In this document: in pieces, positions 44,131-52,580 of the stretch
Layout: the number at the start of each line of letters is the position of its first letter
Position numbering within the stretch: the stretch's first letter is position 1
NCBI RefSeq assembly: GCF_013186535.1
Contig: NZ_JABMCZ010000001.1
Span: 1,798,001 to 1,862,000, forward strand
Direction: 5' to 3'
Length of the DNA stretch: 64,000 bases
Origin: Nocardia terpenica
Lineage (GTDB): Bacteria > Actinomycetota > Actinomycetes > Mycobacteriales > Mycobacteriaceae
Position numbers and translations under genes: made by a program
The notes under the pieces: generated by a model
The model's input: only the letters and a program-made list of their open reading frames with translations
Told to the model about the DNA's origin: nothing
Databases searched by the model: none

Positions 44131-45027
44131 GTGGGGAGCATCGCGAGTACGACGTCGAGGGCCGCTGCCGTGCTGGTGGACGCCGGTGGTCGGACCCGGG
44201 AGGAGTTCGAGTTCGTCGGGGCGTCCGGTAGGCGGCTGTTCGTCGGCGTGGCCGCGCCGATGGCCGCGAATCCGACTGCGGCGGTGGTGATCTGCTCGCC
44301 GCTGTTCACCGACTCGATCGCGAACTATCGTCGCGAGGTGGCGCTGGCGCGTCGCCTGGCCGAGCACGGGGTGGCGGTGGCCCGGTTCCACTACCGCGGA
44401 ACCGGGCACAGCGACGGTCTCGCAACGGATCTCGACCTCGGCGGCCTGATCGAGGACACGAAAGCCGTTGCCGGGCTCATCGATTCCCGTTTCGGTCGGC
44501 TACCGTGCGGATTCGTCGGCACCCGAGTGGGCGCGGTGGTCGCCGCGGCCGCGGCGCAGGGCGATCGGCGCGTGCTGCTGCTGTGGGAGCCGACCCCGGA
44601 TCCGACGGCGTATCTGCGTGAGATCTTCCGCGTTCGCCGCATGCGCGGGCTGGTGCTGCGGCGGCCGGAACAGACCACCGCCGAACAGCTCTTCGGGCAG
44701 CTCGCCGCGGGTGTGGACGTGGACGCCCTCGGGTACCGGGTCACCGCGGCGCTGTATCGCGACCTCGTCGACACCTCGCTGCCGGACGAACTGATCGACC
44801 GACCCGGGGCCGCGCTGCTGGTGGGTTTTCGCGACGAGGCGGAGCCGGTCGCCGAAATCGCCTCGCTCGGAGGCGATCTGCGAGCGGCCGGCTGGGAGAT
44901 CGAGTTCGACACGGTGGCGACCGAGGCGAACTGGTGGCTGCTCGGCGCGCAGGCGTCACCGCCACCGGAACTGATCGAACGCTCGGCGAAATGGCTGGTG
45001 CACCGGCTGGCCGGGGGTGCGGCATGA
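44131..45027 (+). CDS. Alpha/beta-hydrolase-like protein without the nucleophile Ser
   Basis: A 298-residue alpha/beta-hydrolase fold protein, first gene of the cluster operon. The GTG at 44131 follows AGGGGACAGG. The fold is readable from FVGVAAPMAA, then VVICSPLFTDSIANYRREVA, VARFHYRGTGHSDG and the nucleophile-elbow region CGFVGTRVGAVVA. In that elbow the expected Gly-x-Ser-x-Gly is Gly-Thr-Arg-Val-Gly, with Arg132 where the Ser should be. Exosortase-A-associated hydrolase 2 has a similar Arg at the elbow. It may therefore be a non-catalytic partner. The stop overlaps the next gene's ATG. Confidence 0.8.
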   Translation: MGSIASTTSRAAAVLVDAGGRTREEFEFVGASGRRLFVGVAAPMAANPTAAVVICSPLFTDSIANYRREVALARRLAEHGVAVARFHYRGTGHSDGLATDLDLGGLIEDTKAVAGLIDSRFGRLPCGFVGTRVGAVVAAAAAQGDRRVLLLWEPTPDPTAYLREIFRVRRMRGLVLRRPEQTTAEQLFGQLAAGVDVDALGYRVTAALYRDLVDTSLPDELIDRPGAALLVGFRDEAEPVAEIASLGGDLRAAGWEIEFDTVATEANWWLLGAQASPPPELIERSAKWLVHRLAGGAA

Positions 45028-45752
45028 CCGCCCTGGCGACAACGGCGAACGAGCTGCCGCTGCTGCTCGACAGCGGCCCGAACACCGTCTTCGCGGTCGG
45101 CACGCTACCGACCGGCCTCCCGAACGGACTCGGCGTCGCGATCCTACCCGGCGCGGGGATCGCGTCCTCGGGTAATGCGCGGGCGTGGGTCGAGTTGGCG
45201 AGAAGGCTTGCGGCGCAGGGTTATCTCGTCGACCGGCTCGACTATCGAGGCGTCGGAGAGAGCACGGGCGAGGTCGATCGGTTCGATCTCCTCGAGACGT
45301 TCACCGACGATGTGGTCGCCGCGGTGCACTGGCTGCAACGCAATGGTGCGGCCGAGGTGGTGCTCGTCGGTGAGTGCTACGGGGCCCGGGTCGCGCTCGA
45401 CGCGCTGGCCGCGCTCCCCGACGTGCGAGCGGTCCTGGCCCTGTTCCCGCCGCTGACGGTCGCGGCTCCCGGCACCGATCAGGCGGAACGGGAGACGGCC
45501 CATTTCGTGGCGGCGCTGCGGCGCGAACTGGCGCGCGGCGTCCGGATCCGTGCCATCTACGGGGTCGAGGACGTGGATCTCGCGCCGTTCCGGTCGGCGG
45601 TCGAACAGGTGCGCGGCGCCCATTCCGGACTGTCGCTGCGCCTGACGGAGAACAAGCTGCACGGCATCGCGAGCGCGGCCGCCCGGGACGCGGTGATCCG
45701 GTTGGTTCAGGAGGCGCTCGGCGACTATCGACGCTACATCGAGTCGAGGTGA
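45024..45752 (+). CDS. Alpha/beta-hydrolase with a Cys at the nucleophile elbow
   Basis: A 242-residue alpha/beta hydrolase coupled to the preceding pseudo-hydrolase by ATGA. Fold landmarks are GVAILPGAGIASSGNARAWV, VDRLDYRGVGESTGEVDRFD and the elbow VVLVGECYGARVALDA, where Cys118 takes the Ser position (Gly-Glu-Cys-Tyr-Gly). A possible acid lies in IYGVEDVDLAPF and a His in ENKLHGIASAA. A Cys nucleophile suggests thioester chemistry, for instance release or transfer of the carrier-bound acyl group. Paired hydrolases next to a carrier protein and an AMP ligase recall the exosortase-A-associated cassette. Confidence 0.82.
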   Translation: MTALATTANELPLLLDSGPNTVFAVGTLPTGLPNGLGVAILPGAGIASSGNARAWVELARRLAAQGYLVDRLDYRGVGESTGEVDRFDLLETFTDDVVAAVHWLQRNGAAEVVLVGECYGARVALDALAALPDVRAVLALFPPLTVAAPGTDQAERETAHFVAALRRELARGVRIRAIYGVEDVDLAPFRSAVEQVRGAHSGLSLRLTENKLHGIASAAARDAVIRLVQEALGDYRRYIESR

Positions 45753-46883
45753 GTGGTGGATTTCGGTTTCACTGACGAGCAGCTCGAATTCCGGGACAGC
45801 GTCCGGCGATTCGCGGTCGGCGAGCTGGAATGCGATGGCGAAGAGGGGTTCTCGCACGACCTGTGGCGGCGGTGCGCGAAATTCGGGATCCAGGGGCTCG
45901 CCGTGCCCGAGGAATACGGCGGTAGCGCGGCCGATCCGGTCACCGTGGCGCTGGCGATGGAGGCACTCGGTTACGGATGTCGGCACGGGTCGCTGCCGTT
46001 CTCCCTCGGCGCGCAGATGTGGGCATGCCAGCACCCGCTGGTCCGATTCGGCACCGCGCAGCAGAAGCACCGGTACCTGCGGGCGCTGTGCGACGGCACG
46101 ATGATCGGCGCCCATGCTATGTCCGAGCCCGATTCCGGTTCGGATGCGTTCGCCCTGGGAACCACGGCGACACCGGAGGCCGGTGGCTGGCGGCTGGACG
46201 GAACCAAGACATTCGTCACCAATGCCGACGTGGCCGATGTGTTCATCGTGTTCGCCAGGACGGGGTCCGGCAGTATCGGCGGGATATCGGCATTCCTGGT
46301 GCCCAGGGACACCGCCGGGCTGGCGGTCGGCCCGCCGATGAACAAGCTGGGCCTGCATGCCTCGTCGCTGGCCCAGCTGTCGCTGGACGGCTGTCGCGTG
46401 GGCGAAGACCACCTGCTCGGCCGCCCCGGTGCGGGAATGGCCATCTTCTCGGCCGCCATGGAATGGGAGCGCAGCCTGATCCTGGCCCCGGCGGTCGGCA
46501 CCCTCGAACGTCAACTGGAACGCTGCCTCGATCACGTGCGTACCCGGGAGCAGTTCGGGCGGCCGATCGGCGCCTTCCAGGCCGTTTCGCATCGAATCGT
46601 CGGTATGAAGCGGCGGCTGGAAGCCGCGCGATTGTCGCTGTATCGCGCGGCGTGGGATCTGACGGCCGAGCGACCGAGCGGAATGTCCGGCGCACTGGCG
46701 AAGCTGGCCATCGGCGACGCCCTCGTGGAATCCGGCCTCGACGCCGTCCACCTCCACGGCGGCTACGGCTATCTGGAGGATCTGGAATTCGCGGGACAGC
46801 TCCGCGATGCCGTGGCCAGCCGGATCTATTCCGGGACTTCGGAACTGCTCAGCGATCTGGTCGCACGCAAACTGGGAATCTGA
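45753..46883 (+). CDS. Acyl-CoA dehydrogenase-family flavoprotein, prolyl-carrier dehydrogenase-like
   Basis: A 376-residue FAD enzyme. The three acyl-CoA dehydrogenase domains are present: helical N-terminus (MVDFGFTDEQLEFRDSVRRF), mid-domain HAMSEPDSGSDAFAL with VTNADVADVFIVFARTG, and C-terminal domain with EWERSLILAPAVGTLERQLE, HVRTREQFGRPIGAFQAVSH and YSGTSELLSDLVARKLGI. From memory the C-terminal blocks resemble PltE/RedW-type enzymes, which oxidise prolyl-S-carrier protein to pyrrole-2-carboxyl. A carrier protein and AMP ligase follow at once, as in pyrrole pathways. Other carrier-bound amino acids are possible. GTG at 45753 or 45756. Confidence 0.85.
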   Translation: MVDFGFTDEQLEFRDSVRRFAVGELECDGEEGFSHDLWRRCAKFGIQGLAVPEEYGGSAADPVTVALAMEALGYGCRHGSLPFSLGAQMWACQHPLVRFGTAQQKHRYLRALCDGTMIGAHAMSEPDSGSDAFALGTTATPEAGGWRLDGTKTFVTNADVADVFIVFARTGSGSIGGISAFLVPRDTAGLAVGPPMNKLGLHASSLAQLSLDGCRVGEDHLLGRPGAGMAIFSAAMEWERSLILAPAVGTLERQLERCLDHVRTREQFGRPIGAFQAVSHRIVGMKRRLEAARLSLYRAAWDLTAERPSGMSGALAKLAIGDALVESGLDAVHLHGGYGYLEDLEFAGQLRDAVASRIYSGTSELLSDLVARKLGI

Positions 46884-46892
46884 ATTCGGGGA

Positions 46893-47156
46893 GTGACGAT
46901 GCAACAGGAAACGATCGTGGCCGGGGTCAGCGATTTCATTCGCCGGGAGGCGCGATGGCAGGCCGATCCGAGCCTGCTCACCTCCGACTATCCGCTCTTG
47001 GACAGCGGGGTCATCGACTCCGTCACCCTGCTGAAAATGGTTGCCTATCTTCAGCAGAGCTTCGGAATCGTCATCCGCGACGAGGATCTGCTGCCGGAGA
47101 ACTTCGCGGATATCGATGCGGTGGTCCGATTCGTAGGCGAGTGCCAGGGGAAGTGA
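46893..47156 (+). CDS. Acyl/peptidyl carrier protein
   Basis: An 87-residue carrier protein. The phosphopantetheine attachment site is Ser43 in LLDSGVIDSVTLLKMVAYLQ; helix IV region DEDLLPENFADIDAVVRFVG matches carrier proteins of pyrrole and D-alanine pathways. GTG at 46893 or ATG at 46899, with GGGGAG upstream. It sits between the flavoprotein and the AMP ligase, so all three should act on the same tethered amino acid. A phosphopantetheinyl transferase is not in the window. Confidence 0.92.
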   Translation: MTMQQETIVAGVSDFIRREARWQADPSLLTSDYPLLDSGVIDSVTLLKMVAYLQQSFGIVIRDEDLLPENFADIDAVVRFVGECQGK

Positions 47157-47160
47157 TCGC

Positions 47161-48849
47161 ATGCGCTACCTCCTGCACCAGGTCCTGGAAGAGGCGGCCG
47201 ACCGACACCCGGACGCGCCCGCGGTCATCGATCCGCTCGAGACATGGAGCTATCGACAGCTCGACCGGCGCGCCGACCGGATAGCGAATCTGCTCGCGGA
47301 GCTCGGCGTCGCGAAGGGGGACCGGGTCGGCATCTACGCGGACAAATCGGCATGGACGGTGGCGACGCTGTACGCCGTGCTGAAGGTCGGCGGCGTCTAC
47401 GTTCCCCTGGATGTCCTGAGCCCGCTCGACCGGCTCGAACACGTGCTCCGCGACGCCGGGATCGCGCTGGTGGTCGCGTCGCCGTCCCGCGCCCGCGCCG
47501 TGGCCGAGCTGAGCGACCGCGTGCCCGGCCTCGCCGCGATCGCGGTGGGCGCGGGCGAGGAGGCCAACGCCGATCCGCTGCCGTGCTTTTCGCCGGACAG
47601 GATCGATGCCCGCCCGCCCTCGCCCCCGCCCGTCGACACGATCGATCGCGATCTGGCCTACATCCTGTACACGTCGGGGTCGACCGGAACGCCCAAGGGC
47701 GTGATGCTCAGCCATCGCAACGCGCTGGCCTTCGTCGAATGGGCCGGGGCCACCTTCGATGTCACGAGCGAGGACCGGCTCTCCAGCCATGCTCCGCTGC
47801 ACTTCGACCTGTCCGTCTTCGACCTGTACGTCGCGGCCTGGGCGGCGGCCGCCGTGGTCCTGTTGCCGGCGTCGGCCTCGATCTTCCCGGCGTCGCTGGC
47901 AGCGTTGATCGAGCGGCACCGCATCACGGTGTGGTACTCGGTGCCCTCGGTGCTCGTCGCGTTGGCCACCCGCGGGGGTCTGCGTTCGGATCGGGTGGCG
48001 ACCCTGCGGGCGGTGCTGTTCGCGGGCGAGGTCTTTGCGCCGGGGCGGCTGCGTGAGCTCATGGAGCTGCTGCCGGGACGCCGTTTCGCCAACCTCTACG
48101 GTCCGACCGAGAGCAATGTCTGCGCCTGGCACGACATTCCCGCGCCGCCGCAGGGCACCGACCCGATTCCGATCGGGCGCGCCGTGGCCAATACCGAGCT
48201 GTGGGCGGTCACCGATTCCGGTCGGCGAGCCCGGCAGGGTGAGATCGGCGAGCTGCACGTGCGCGGTGCGACGGTCATGTGCGGGTATTGGGGAGATCCC
48301 GATCGCACCGCGCTGCGGCTGATTCCGCACGAATCGGGTGTCCCCGGTGATCTCGTCCTGCGCACCGGTGATCTGGTCCGCGTGGGCCCCGCCGGGCAGT
48401 TCACCTTCATCGGCAGGCGGGATCACCAGGTGAAGCGGCGCGGATTCCGCATCGAGCTCGGTGATATCGAGGCGGCGGTGACGGGACATCCACAGGTCTG
48501 CGAATGCGCCGCCGTGGTGATTGCCGATGCGACGCAAGACCTTCGGATCGTCGTCTTCGCGGCGCCGGACGCGGTGTCCGAGGCGGACATTCTGGCCCAC
48601 TGCCGGAAAAAGCTGCCGCACTACATGATTCCCGACGAGGTGCGAATCGCCGATTCGTTGCCCAAAACGTCGACGCACAAGGTGGATCGGCAGCGGCTGA
48701 TCGCCGGCACATCGAGTAGGGAGGACTCTGGTGGCATTCGAGGCACGGCGGACACCTGCGACGCCATCGGCAATTCTGCGGCACGCCGGATATCGATTGC
48801 TGGAACCATTCCGGCCCGGCCTGCACACGACCGATCCCGGGGAGCGTGA
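47161..48849 (+). CDS. Stand-alone amino acid adenylation enzyme (prolyl-AMP ligase-like)
   Basis: A 562-residue AMP-forming enzyme of the ANL superfamily. Core motifs are LAYILYTSGSTGTPKG near 165-180, HFDLSVFDLYVAAWA near 217, NLYGPTESNVCAWHD near 312, LRTGDLVRVG near 401, RRGFRIELGDIE near 425 and the C-terminal catalytic Lys in PKTSTHKVDRQ. HFDLS and YGPTESNVC match stand-alone prolyl ligases such as PltF/RedM and the exosortase-A-associated ligase. It would load an amino acid onto the adjacent carrier. The last about 40 residues overlap the aminotransferase gene by 119 bases and are probably a dispensable tail. Confidence 0.88.
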   Translation: MRYLLHQVLEEAADRHPDAPAVIDPLETWSYRQLDRRADRIANLLAELGVAKGDRVGIYADKSAWTVATLYAVLKVGGVYVPLDVLSPLDRLEHVLRDAGIALVVASPSRARAVAELSDRVPGLAAIAVGAGEEANADPLPCFSPDRIDARPPSPPPVDTIDRDLAYILYTSGSTGTPKGVMLSHRNALAFVEWAGATFDVTSEDRLSSHAPLHFDLSVFDLYVAAWAAAAVVLLPASASIFPASLAALIERHRITVWYSVPSVLVALATRGGLRSDRVATLRAVLFAGEVFAPGRLRELMELLPGRRFANLYGPTESNVCAWHDIPAPPQGTDPIPIGRAVANTELWAVTDSGRRARQGEIGELHVRGATVMCGYWGDPDRTALRLIPHESGVPGDLVLRTGDLVRVGPAGQFTFIGRRDHQVKRRGFRIELGDIEAAVTGHPQVCECAAVVIADATQDLRIVVFAAPDAVSEADILAHCRKKLPHYMIPDEVRIADSLPKTSTHKVDRQRLIAGTSSREDSGGIRGTADTCDAIGNSAARRISIAGTIPARPAHDRSRGA

Positions 48850-49891
48850 CTACCTACGATTGAGTCTCAGCGAGAACAGCTACGGCATGTCGCCTCGTGC
48901 CGAGCGTGCGCTGCGGGCGGAGGTGACCCGCACCAACCGATATCCGGATTCGACCGCCGCTTCCCTCGCCGCCTCGATCGCCGCTCACTATTCGATCGAT
49001 CCGCGAAACATCGTGGTCGGCAACGGGATCGACGAGCTGCTGCTGTTCACCGCGCTGGGACTCATCGGGCCCGGCGGAACCGGAATAGTCTCGGCGGGAA
49101 CATATCCCGGCCACGAGGCGGCCGTGCACGCGGTCCGCGCGGAATGCGTTCGCATCCCCCTGGCCGATCACCGGATCGATGTCGGAGCGACCTGCGCGGC
49201 CATGCGGCGCGCGCCGCGGTCGGTGGTCTATATCTGCAATCCGCACAACCCGACCGGGTCGCTGCTCACCGCGGAGGAGATCGCCCGACTGGTCGCGGCG
49301 GCCGAGGACACCGAGGCGGTGCTCGTCATGGACGAGGCGTATATGGAATTCGCCCGCCCGGATTTCCGCGACTCCGCGGTGCCGTACGTGGCCGGTGGCG
49401 CCCCGGTGATCGTGTTGCGCACCTTCTCGAAGATCTACGGCCTGGCGGGCCTGCGCTGCGGCTATGCGATGGCGCCCTCCGGCTATGCCGAGCAACTGCG
49501 AAAGATCAAGCACGTCACGGTGTACAACGTGAACAGGTTCGCCCTGGCGGCCGCGGAGGCGAGTCTCGCGGATCAGGACTTCGTCGCCACCGTCCGCGAC
49601 CGGACGCGGGCCGCGCACGAGCATTTCCTCCGGCGGATCGCCCCGCTGCCGTGGGTGCACGCGGTGCCGTCGGTGACGAACTTCGTGCTGTGCCGCCTGC
49701 CGTGGGAGCCGACCTGGGTCGCGGAGCAGCTGATCCGTCGCGACGTGCTGGTTCGCCCGTGTTCGGATATGGGTTTCCGCAACCACATTCGAGTCGGGCT
49801 CGGAACGGAGACCGAACTCGACTCCGTCGTCGACGCCCTGGCGGCCGTGGCGGCGGGTCGGCCCATCGAAACCGCCGCCGCCCGCTCATGA
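48731..49891 (+). CDS. PLP aminotransferase, histidinol-phosphate aminotransferase-like
   Basis: A 386-residue fold-type I aminotransferase. HAGYRLLEPFRPGLH at the start and RLSLSENSYGMSP are HisC-like. The substrate loop CNPHNPTGSLLT lies near 175, VLVMDEAYMEFARPD near 198, and PLP binds Lys234 in RTFSKIYGLAGLRCGY. HisC-like enzymes in natural product clusters often act on non-histidine keto or phospho substrates. GTG at 48731 is supported by GGGAGG and by N-terminal family similarity, despite a 119-base overlap with the ligase. The end overlaps the GT2 ATG. Confidence 0.9.
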   Translation: MAFEARRTPATPSAILRHAGYRLLEPFRPGLHTTDPGERDYLRLSLSENSYGMSPRAERALRAEVTRTNRYPDSTAASLAASIAAHYSIDPRNIVVGNGIDELLLFTALGLIGPGGTGIVSAGTYPGHEAAVHAVRAECVRIPLADHRIDVGATCAAMRRAPRSVVYICNPHNPTGSLLTAEEIARLVAAAEDTEAVLVMDEAYMEFARPDFRDSAVPYVAGGAPVIVLRTFSKIYGLAGLRCGYAMAPSGYAEQLRKIKHVTVYNVNRFALAAAEASLADQDFVATVRDRTRAAHEHFLRRIAPLPWVHAVPSVTNFVLCRLPWEPTWVAEQLIRRDVLVRPCSDMGFRNHIRVGLGTETELDSVVDALAAVAAGRPIETAAARS

Positions 49892-50955
49892 CCGCGCCCC
49901 TGCTCTCGGTGATCATTCCCGTGTACGCGCGCCGCGACGAGCTGACGAGGCTGTTGAATTCCCTGGCCGCCCAATCTCCTCGGTCCGGATCGATGGAGGT
50001 CGTGGTGGTCGAGAACCGGGAGATGCTCAACCGGCAGTGGCTGTCTAGGGCGGACTTTCCGTTCCCCGTGCGCCACGAATTCGCCGCGGAGGGCAATCAA
50101 TCGCTGTGCCGCAATCTCGGCGCCGAGGTCTGCGCGGGCGATGTGCTGCTGTTCGTCGACTCCGATATCGAATTCGCCGCGGGCGCCCTCGCCGTCCTTC
50201 GCGACCGTTCGCTCGACGATCCGGAGCGCATCGTGCTCGCCGATGTGCTGCCGCTGCCGGGGCGGGTGCGGTCGCTGGGCACCTACCTCTACGACGTCCC
50301 CTCGTTCTTTCGCGAGTACCGGCGGCGCGCACGACTGGGCGCGCTCGACTTCCGGGCCTTCGTCTCGTGCGGTTTCGCCATGTCGCGCAGCGCTTTCCGA
50401 GCCGTCGGCGGTTTCGATCCCGGATTCACCCACTACGGGTACGAGGACGTCGAGTTCGCGCTGCGGGCGCAGCGGAGCGGCGTGGGGTTCGCGCTGTGCG
50501 CCGCCCGCGCATTCCATCACAAGGCGCTCGGGCCGGACAGCCTGCTGCGGCGGTTCACCGATCTCGGGCACTCCGCGGTGCATCTGACGCGGTGCATCCC
50601 GGACGTGGAGGACATCATGCCGGTCGGGGTGCGCGCGGTCCGCGACGGGGAGCTGAGTTTTCCCGACGATTTCGATATCGCCTCGACCGTGGCGGCGGCA
50701 CGGGCGGTGGAACGCGAGCTCGATCTCGCGCGGGTGGGGCAGGGGCGCGTCTCGGCACGTGAGCTGTTCGTCGACGGACGGGAGCTGTACCGCCGGATCG
50801 CGCTCTTCGGACGGTTCACAGGAATTCGGGCGGAATTGTCGCCCGAGCCATTCGACGACAGGCGGGCGGTGCGATGCAACTCTGTACCTACATCTATCGG
50901 CGGCTCCACGAACGCGGCATACGCTATGCCTTCGGCGTCCCCGGATCCTTCGTGA
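49888..50955 (+). CDS. GT2-family glycosyltransferase
   Basis: A 355-residue GT-A glycosyltransferase. LLSVIIPVYARRDELTRLLN starts the nucleotide-binding domain, LLFVDSDIEFAAGAL near 88 has the metal-binding DxD, and RAVGGFDPGFTHYGYEDVEF near 173 carries the catalytic GWEDVD-like block of the galactosyltransferase C-terminal type. No membrane segment is obvious. The last 82 bases overlap the next gene, an unusually long overlap, and the final residues (NSVPTSIGGSTNAAY) have no GT character. Sugar donor unknown. Confidence 0.88.
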   Translation: MTAPLLSVIIPVYARRDELTRLLNSLAAQSPRSGSMEVVVVENREMLNRQWLSRADFPFPVRHEFAAEGNQSLCRNLGAEVCAGDVLLFVDSDIEFAAGALAVLRDRSLDDPERIVLADVLPLPGRVRSLGTYLYDVPSFFREYRRRARLGALDFRAFVSCGFAMSRSAFRAVGGFDPGFTHYGYEDVEFALRAQRSGVGFALCAARAFHHKALGPDSLLRRFTDLGHSAVHLTRCIPDVEDIMPVGVRAVRDGELSFPDDFDIASTVAAARAVERELDLARVGQGRVSARELFVDGRELYRRIALFGRFTGIRAELSPEPFDDRRAVRCNSVPTSIGGSTNAAYAMPSASPDPS

Positions 50956-52580
50956 TGCCGATCTGGCAGGAGTTCTCCCAGGCGCCGGAGATCGTGCTGG
51001 CGCGGCAGGAGACCGGCGCGGTCTTCATGGCCGATGGGTGGGCCCGAGCCACCGGCCGACTGGGTGTCGCGGTGGCGACCATCGGGCCCGGCCTGACGAA
51101 CTGCGTCACGGGCGTCGCGAGCGCCTACCGGGATTCGGTGCCGCTGCTCGTGCTCACCGGGCAGGCGCCGACCGCCACCTTCGGCCGCGGAGCGTTCCTG
51201 GAATCGTATGTGCTCGACCGCAGCGTGTCGCCGGGCGATCTGTTCGGCCCGATCACCAAGGCGTCGATGGAGATCGTCGACCTGGCCAATGCGCGCTTCC
51301 AGGTGGATACCGCGATCGATCTGGCGCTGGCGGGTCGCCCGGGACCGGTGCATCTGAGCGTTCCGTTCGATCTTCAGGAGACCGAGCTGCCGGAGGAACA
51401 GGCGCCCCCGGGGCTGGAGGCGTCCGAGGGGCCGGGGATCGCCCGGATCGGCGGTGCACCCGGCGAGGCGCTGTCGGCCACCGCGGCGGCGCTGACCCGG
51501 GCCCGGCGGCCGTTGATCCTGGCCGGGTGGGGTTCGGTGCTGTCCGGGGCGATGGAGGCGGTGGCCGAACTGGCCGTCATGGTCGACGCGCCGGTCGTCT
51601 CGACCACGAAGTCGGTGAGTTGCCTGCCGGGTGATCACCCGCTGTTCCTGGGACATCTGGGACCGGGGCAGCGTCCGGATCTGGTGTCGACGCTGCGCGA
51701 CTACGATCCCGACACCGTTCTGGTCCTGGGCGCCAGCATGTCCGCCTACTACACCCAGCCGATCGGCGACATCCTGAAGCGCGCGTTCGTGATTCGGGTG
51801 GATATCGAGGCCGAGCAGCTACAGCTGCGGCAGCGGCCGCAGGTCGCCGTCCACGCGGACGTCTCCACCGCGACCACGGCGTTGGCGGCGATCCTGAAGG
51901 GTGAGGGCGACGCTCCGAGCGGCACCGCCTCGAGCCGAACCTTCGTCCGCGAGTTCCAGGAACGCGGGCGTGCCGCGGTCGCCGCGCAGGCGACGACCTT
52001 CGGTGACAGCGTCTCGATGTCGGGCGTGGTGGCCCGGCTCGCCGAGCTGCTACCGGCCACGGCCGTGGTCGTTCCGGACGCGGGCAATCACTGGCTGGAC
52101 ACGCTGTCGCTGTTCCGGGCGCCGCTCGCCGGTGGCCTACAGCTCAACTGCGGGCTGGGCGCGATGGGGTGGGCCATCGGCGCATCGATCGGAATGGCGT
52201 TGGCCCGACCCGATATTCGGACGGTCTGCGTGACCGGCGACGGCTCGATCCTGATGCACGGATGCGAGCTGTCGGTGGCCGCCGAGCGCGGCGCGAACCT
52301 GTTGGTCGTCGTGTTCAACAACCGGTCGCATGCCCGGGTGCGGATTCATCAGCAGAACGTGTACGCGGGAGACATTCGCGCCAGCGACATCTCCGATATC
52401 GACTTCACCCGCTGGCTCCAGGCCATGGGCATCCCGACCTTCGGCATCGACGGCCCCGACGACGTGGAGACCGGCCTGCGGGCGGCGCTGGCGACGCCGG
52501 GCGTCGTCGGCGTGGAGGTGAAATGCCATCCCGACGAGGTACCCGCCGGGCTGCGGGACTGGATCGGAGCGTCGGCATGA
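50874..52580 (+). CDS. Thiamine diphosphate enzyme, acetolactate synthase-like
   Basis: A 568-residue ThDP enzyme with the three-domain order Pyr - central - PP. The cofactor-activating Glu46 is in LARQETGAVFMADGWARATG. The PP domain binds ThDP-Mg through GDGS (456-459) with NN 25-30 residues later (VVVFNNRSHARVRIHQQ). The general layout is that of acetolactate synthase, benzoylformate decarboxylase and related ligases. The conserved ALS FAD-binding pattern is not obvious. In this cluster it could decarboxylate or condense a 2-keto acid made by the aminotransferase. Start overlaps the GT2 gene by 82 bases. Confidence 0.9.
   Translation: MQLCTYIYRRLHERGIRYAFGVPGSFVMPIWQEFSQAPEIVLARQETGAVFMADGWARATGRLGVAVATIGPGLTNCVTGVASAYRDSVPLLVLTGQAPTATFGRGAFLESYVLDRSVSPGDLFGPITKASMEIVDLANARFQVDTAIDLALAGRPGPVHLSVPFDLQETELPEEQAPPGLEASEGPGIARIGGAPGEALSATAAALTRARRPLILAGWGSVLSGAMEAVAELAVMVDAPVVSTTKSVSCLPGDHPLFLGHLGPGQRPDLVSTLRDYDPDTVLVLGASMSAYYTQPIGDILKRAFVIRVDIEAEQLQLRQRPQVAVHADVSTATTALAAILKGEGDAPSGTASSRTFVREFQERGRAAVAAQATTFGDSVSMSGVVARLAELLPATAVVVPDAGNHWLDTLSLFRAPLAGGLQLNCGLGAMGWAIGASIGMALARPDIRTVCVTGDGSILMHGCELSVAAERGANLLVVVFNNRSHARVRIHQQNVYAGDIRASDISDIDFTRWLQAMGIPTFGIDGPDDVETGLRAALATPGVVGVEVKCHPDEVPAGLRDWIGASA

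Noticed and set aside
49144..49887. N-terminal extension of the GT2 frame upstream of 49888
   Set aside because: The stretch is the shadow of the aminotransferase gene, and the family N-terminus starts exactly at the ATG at 49888.
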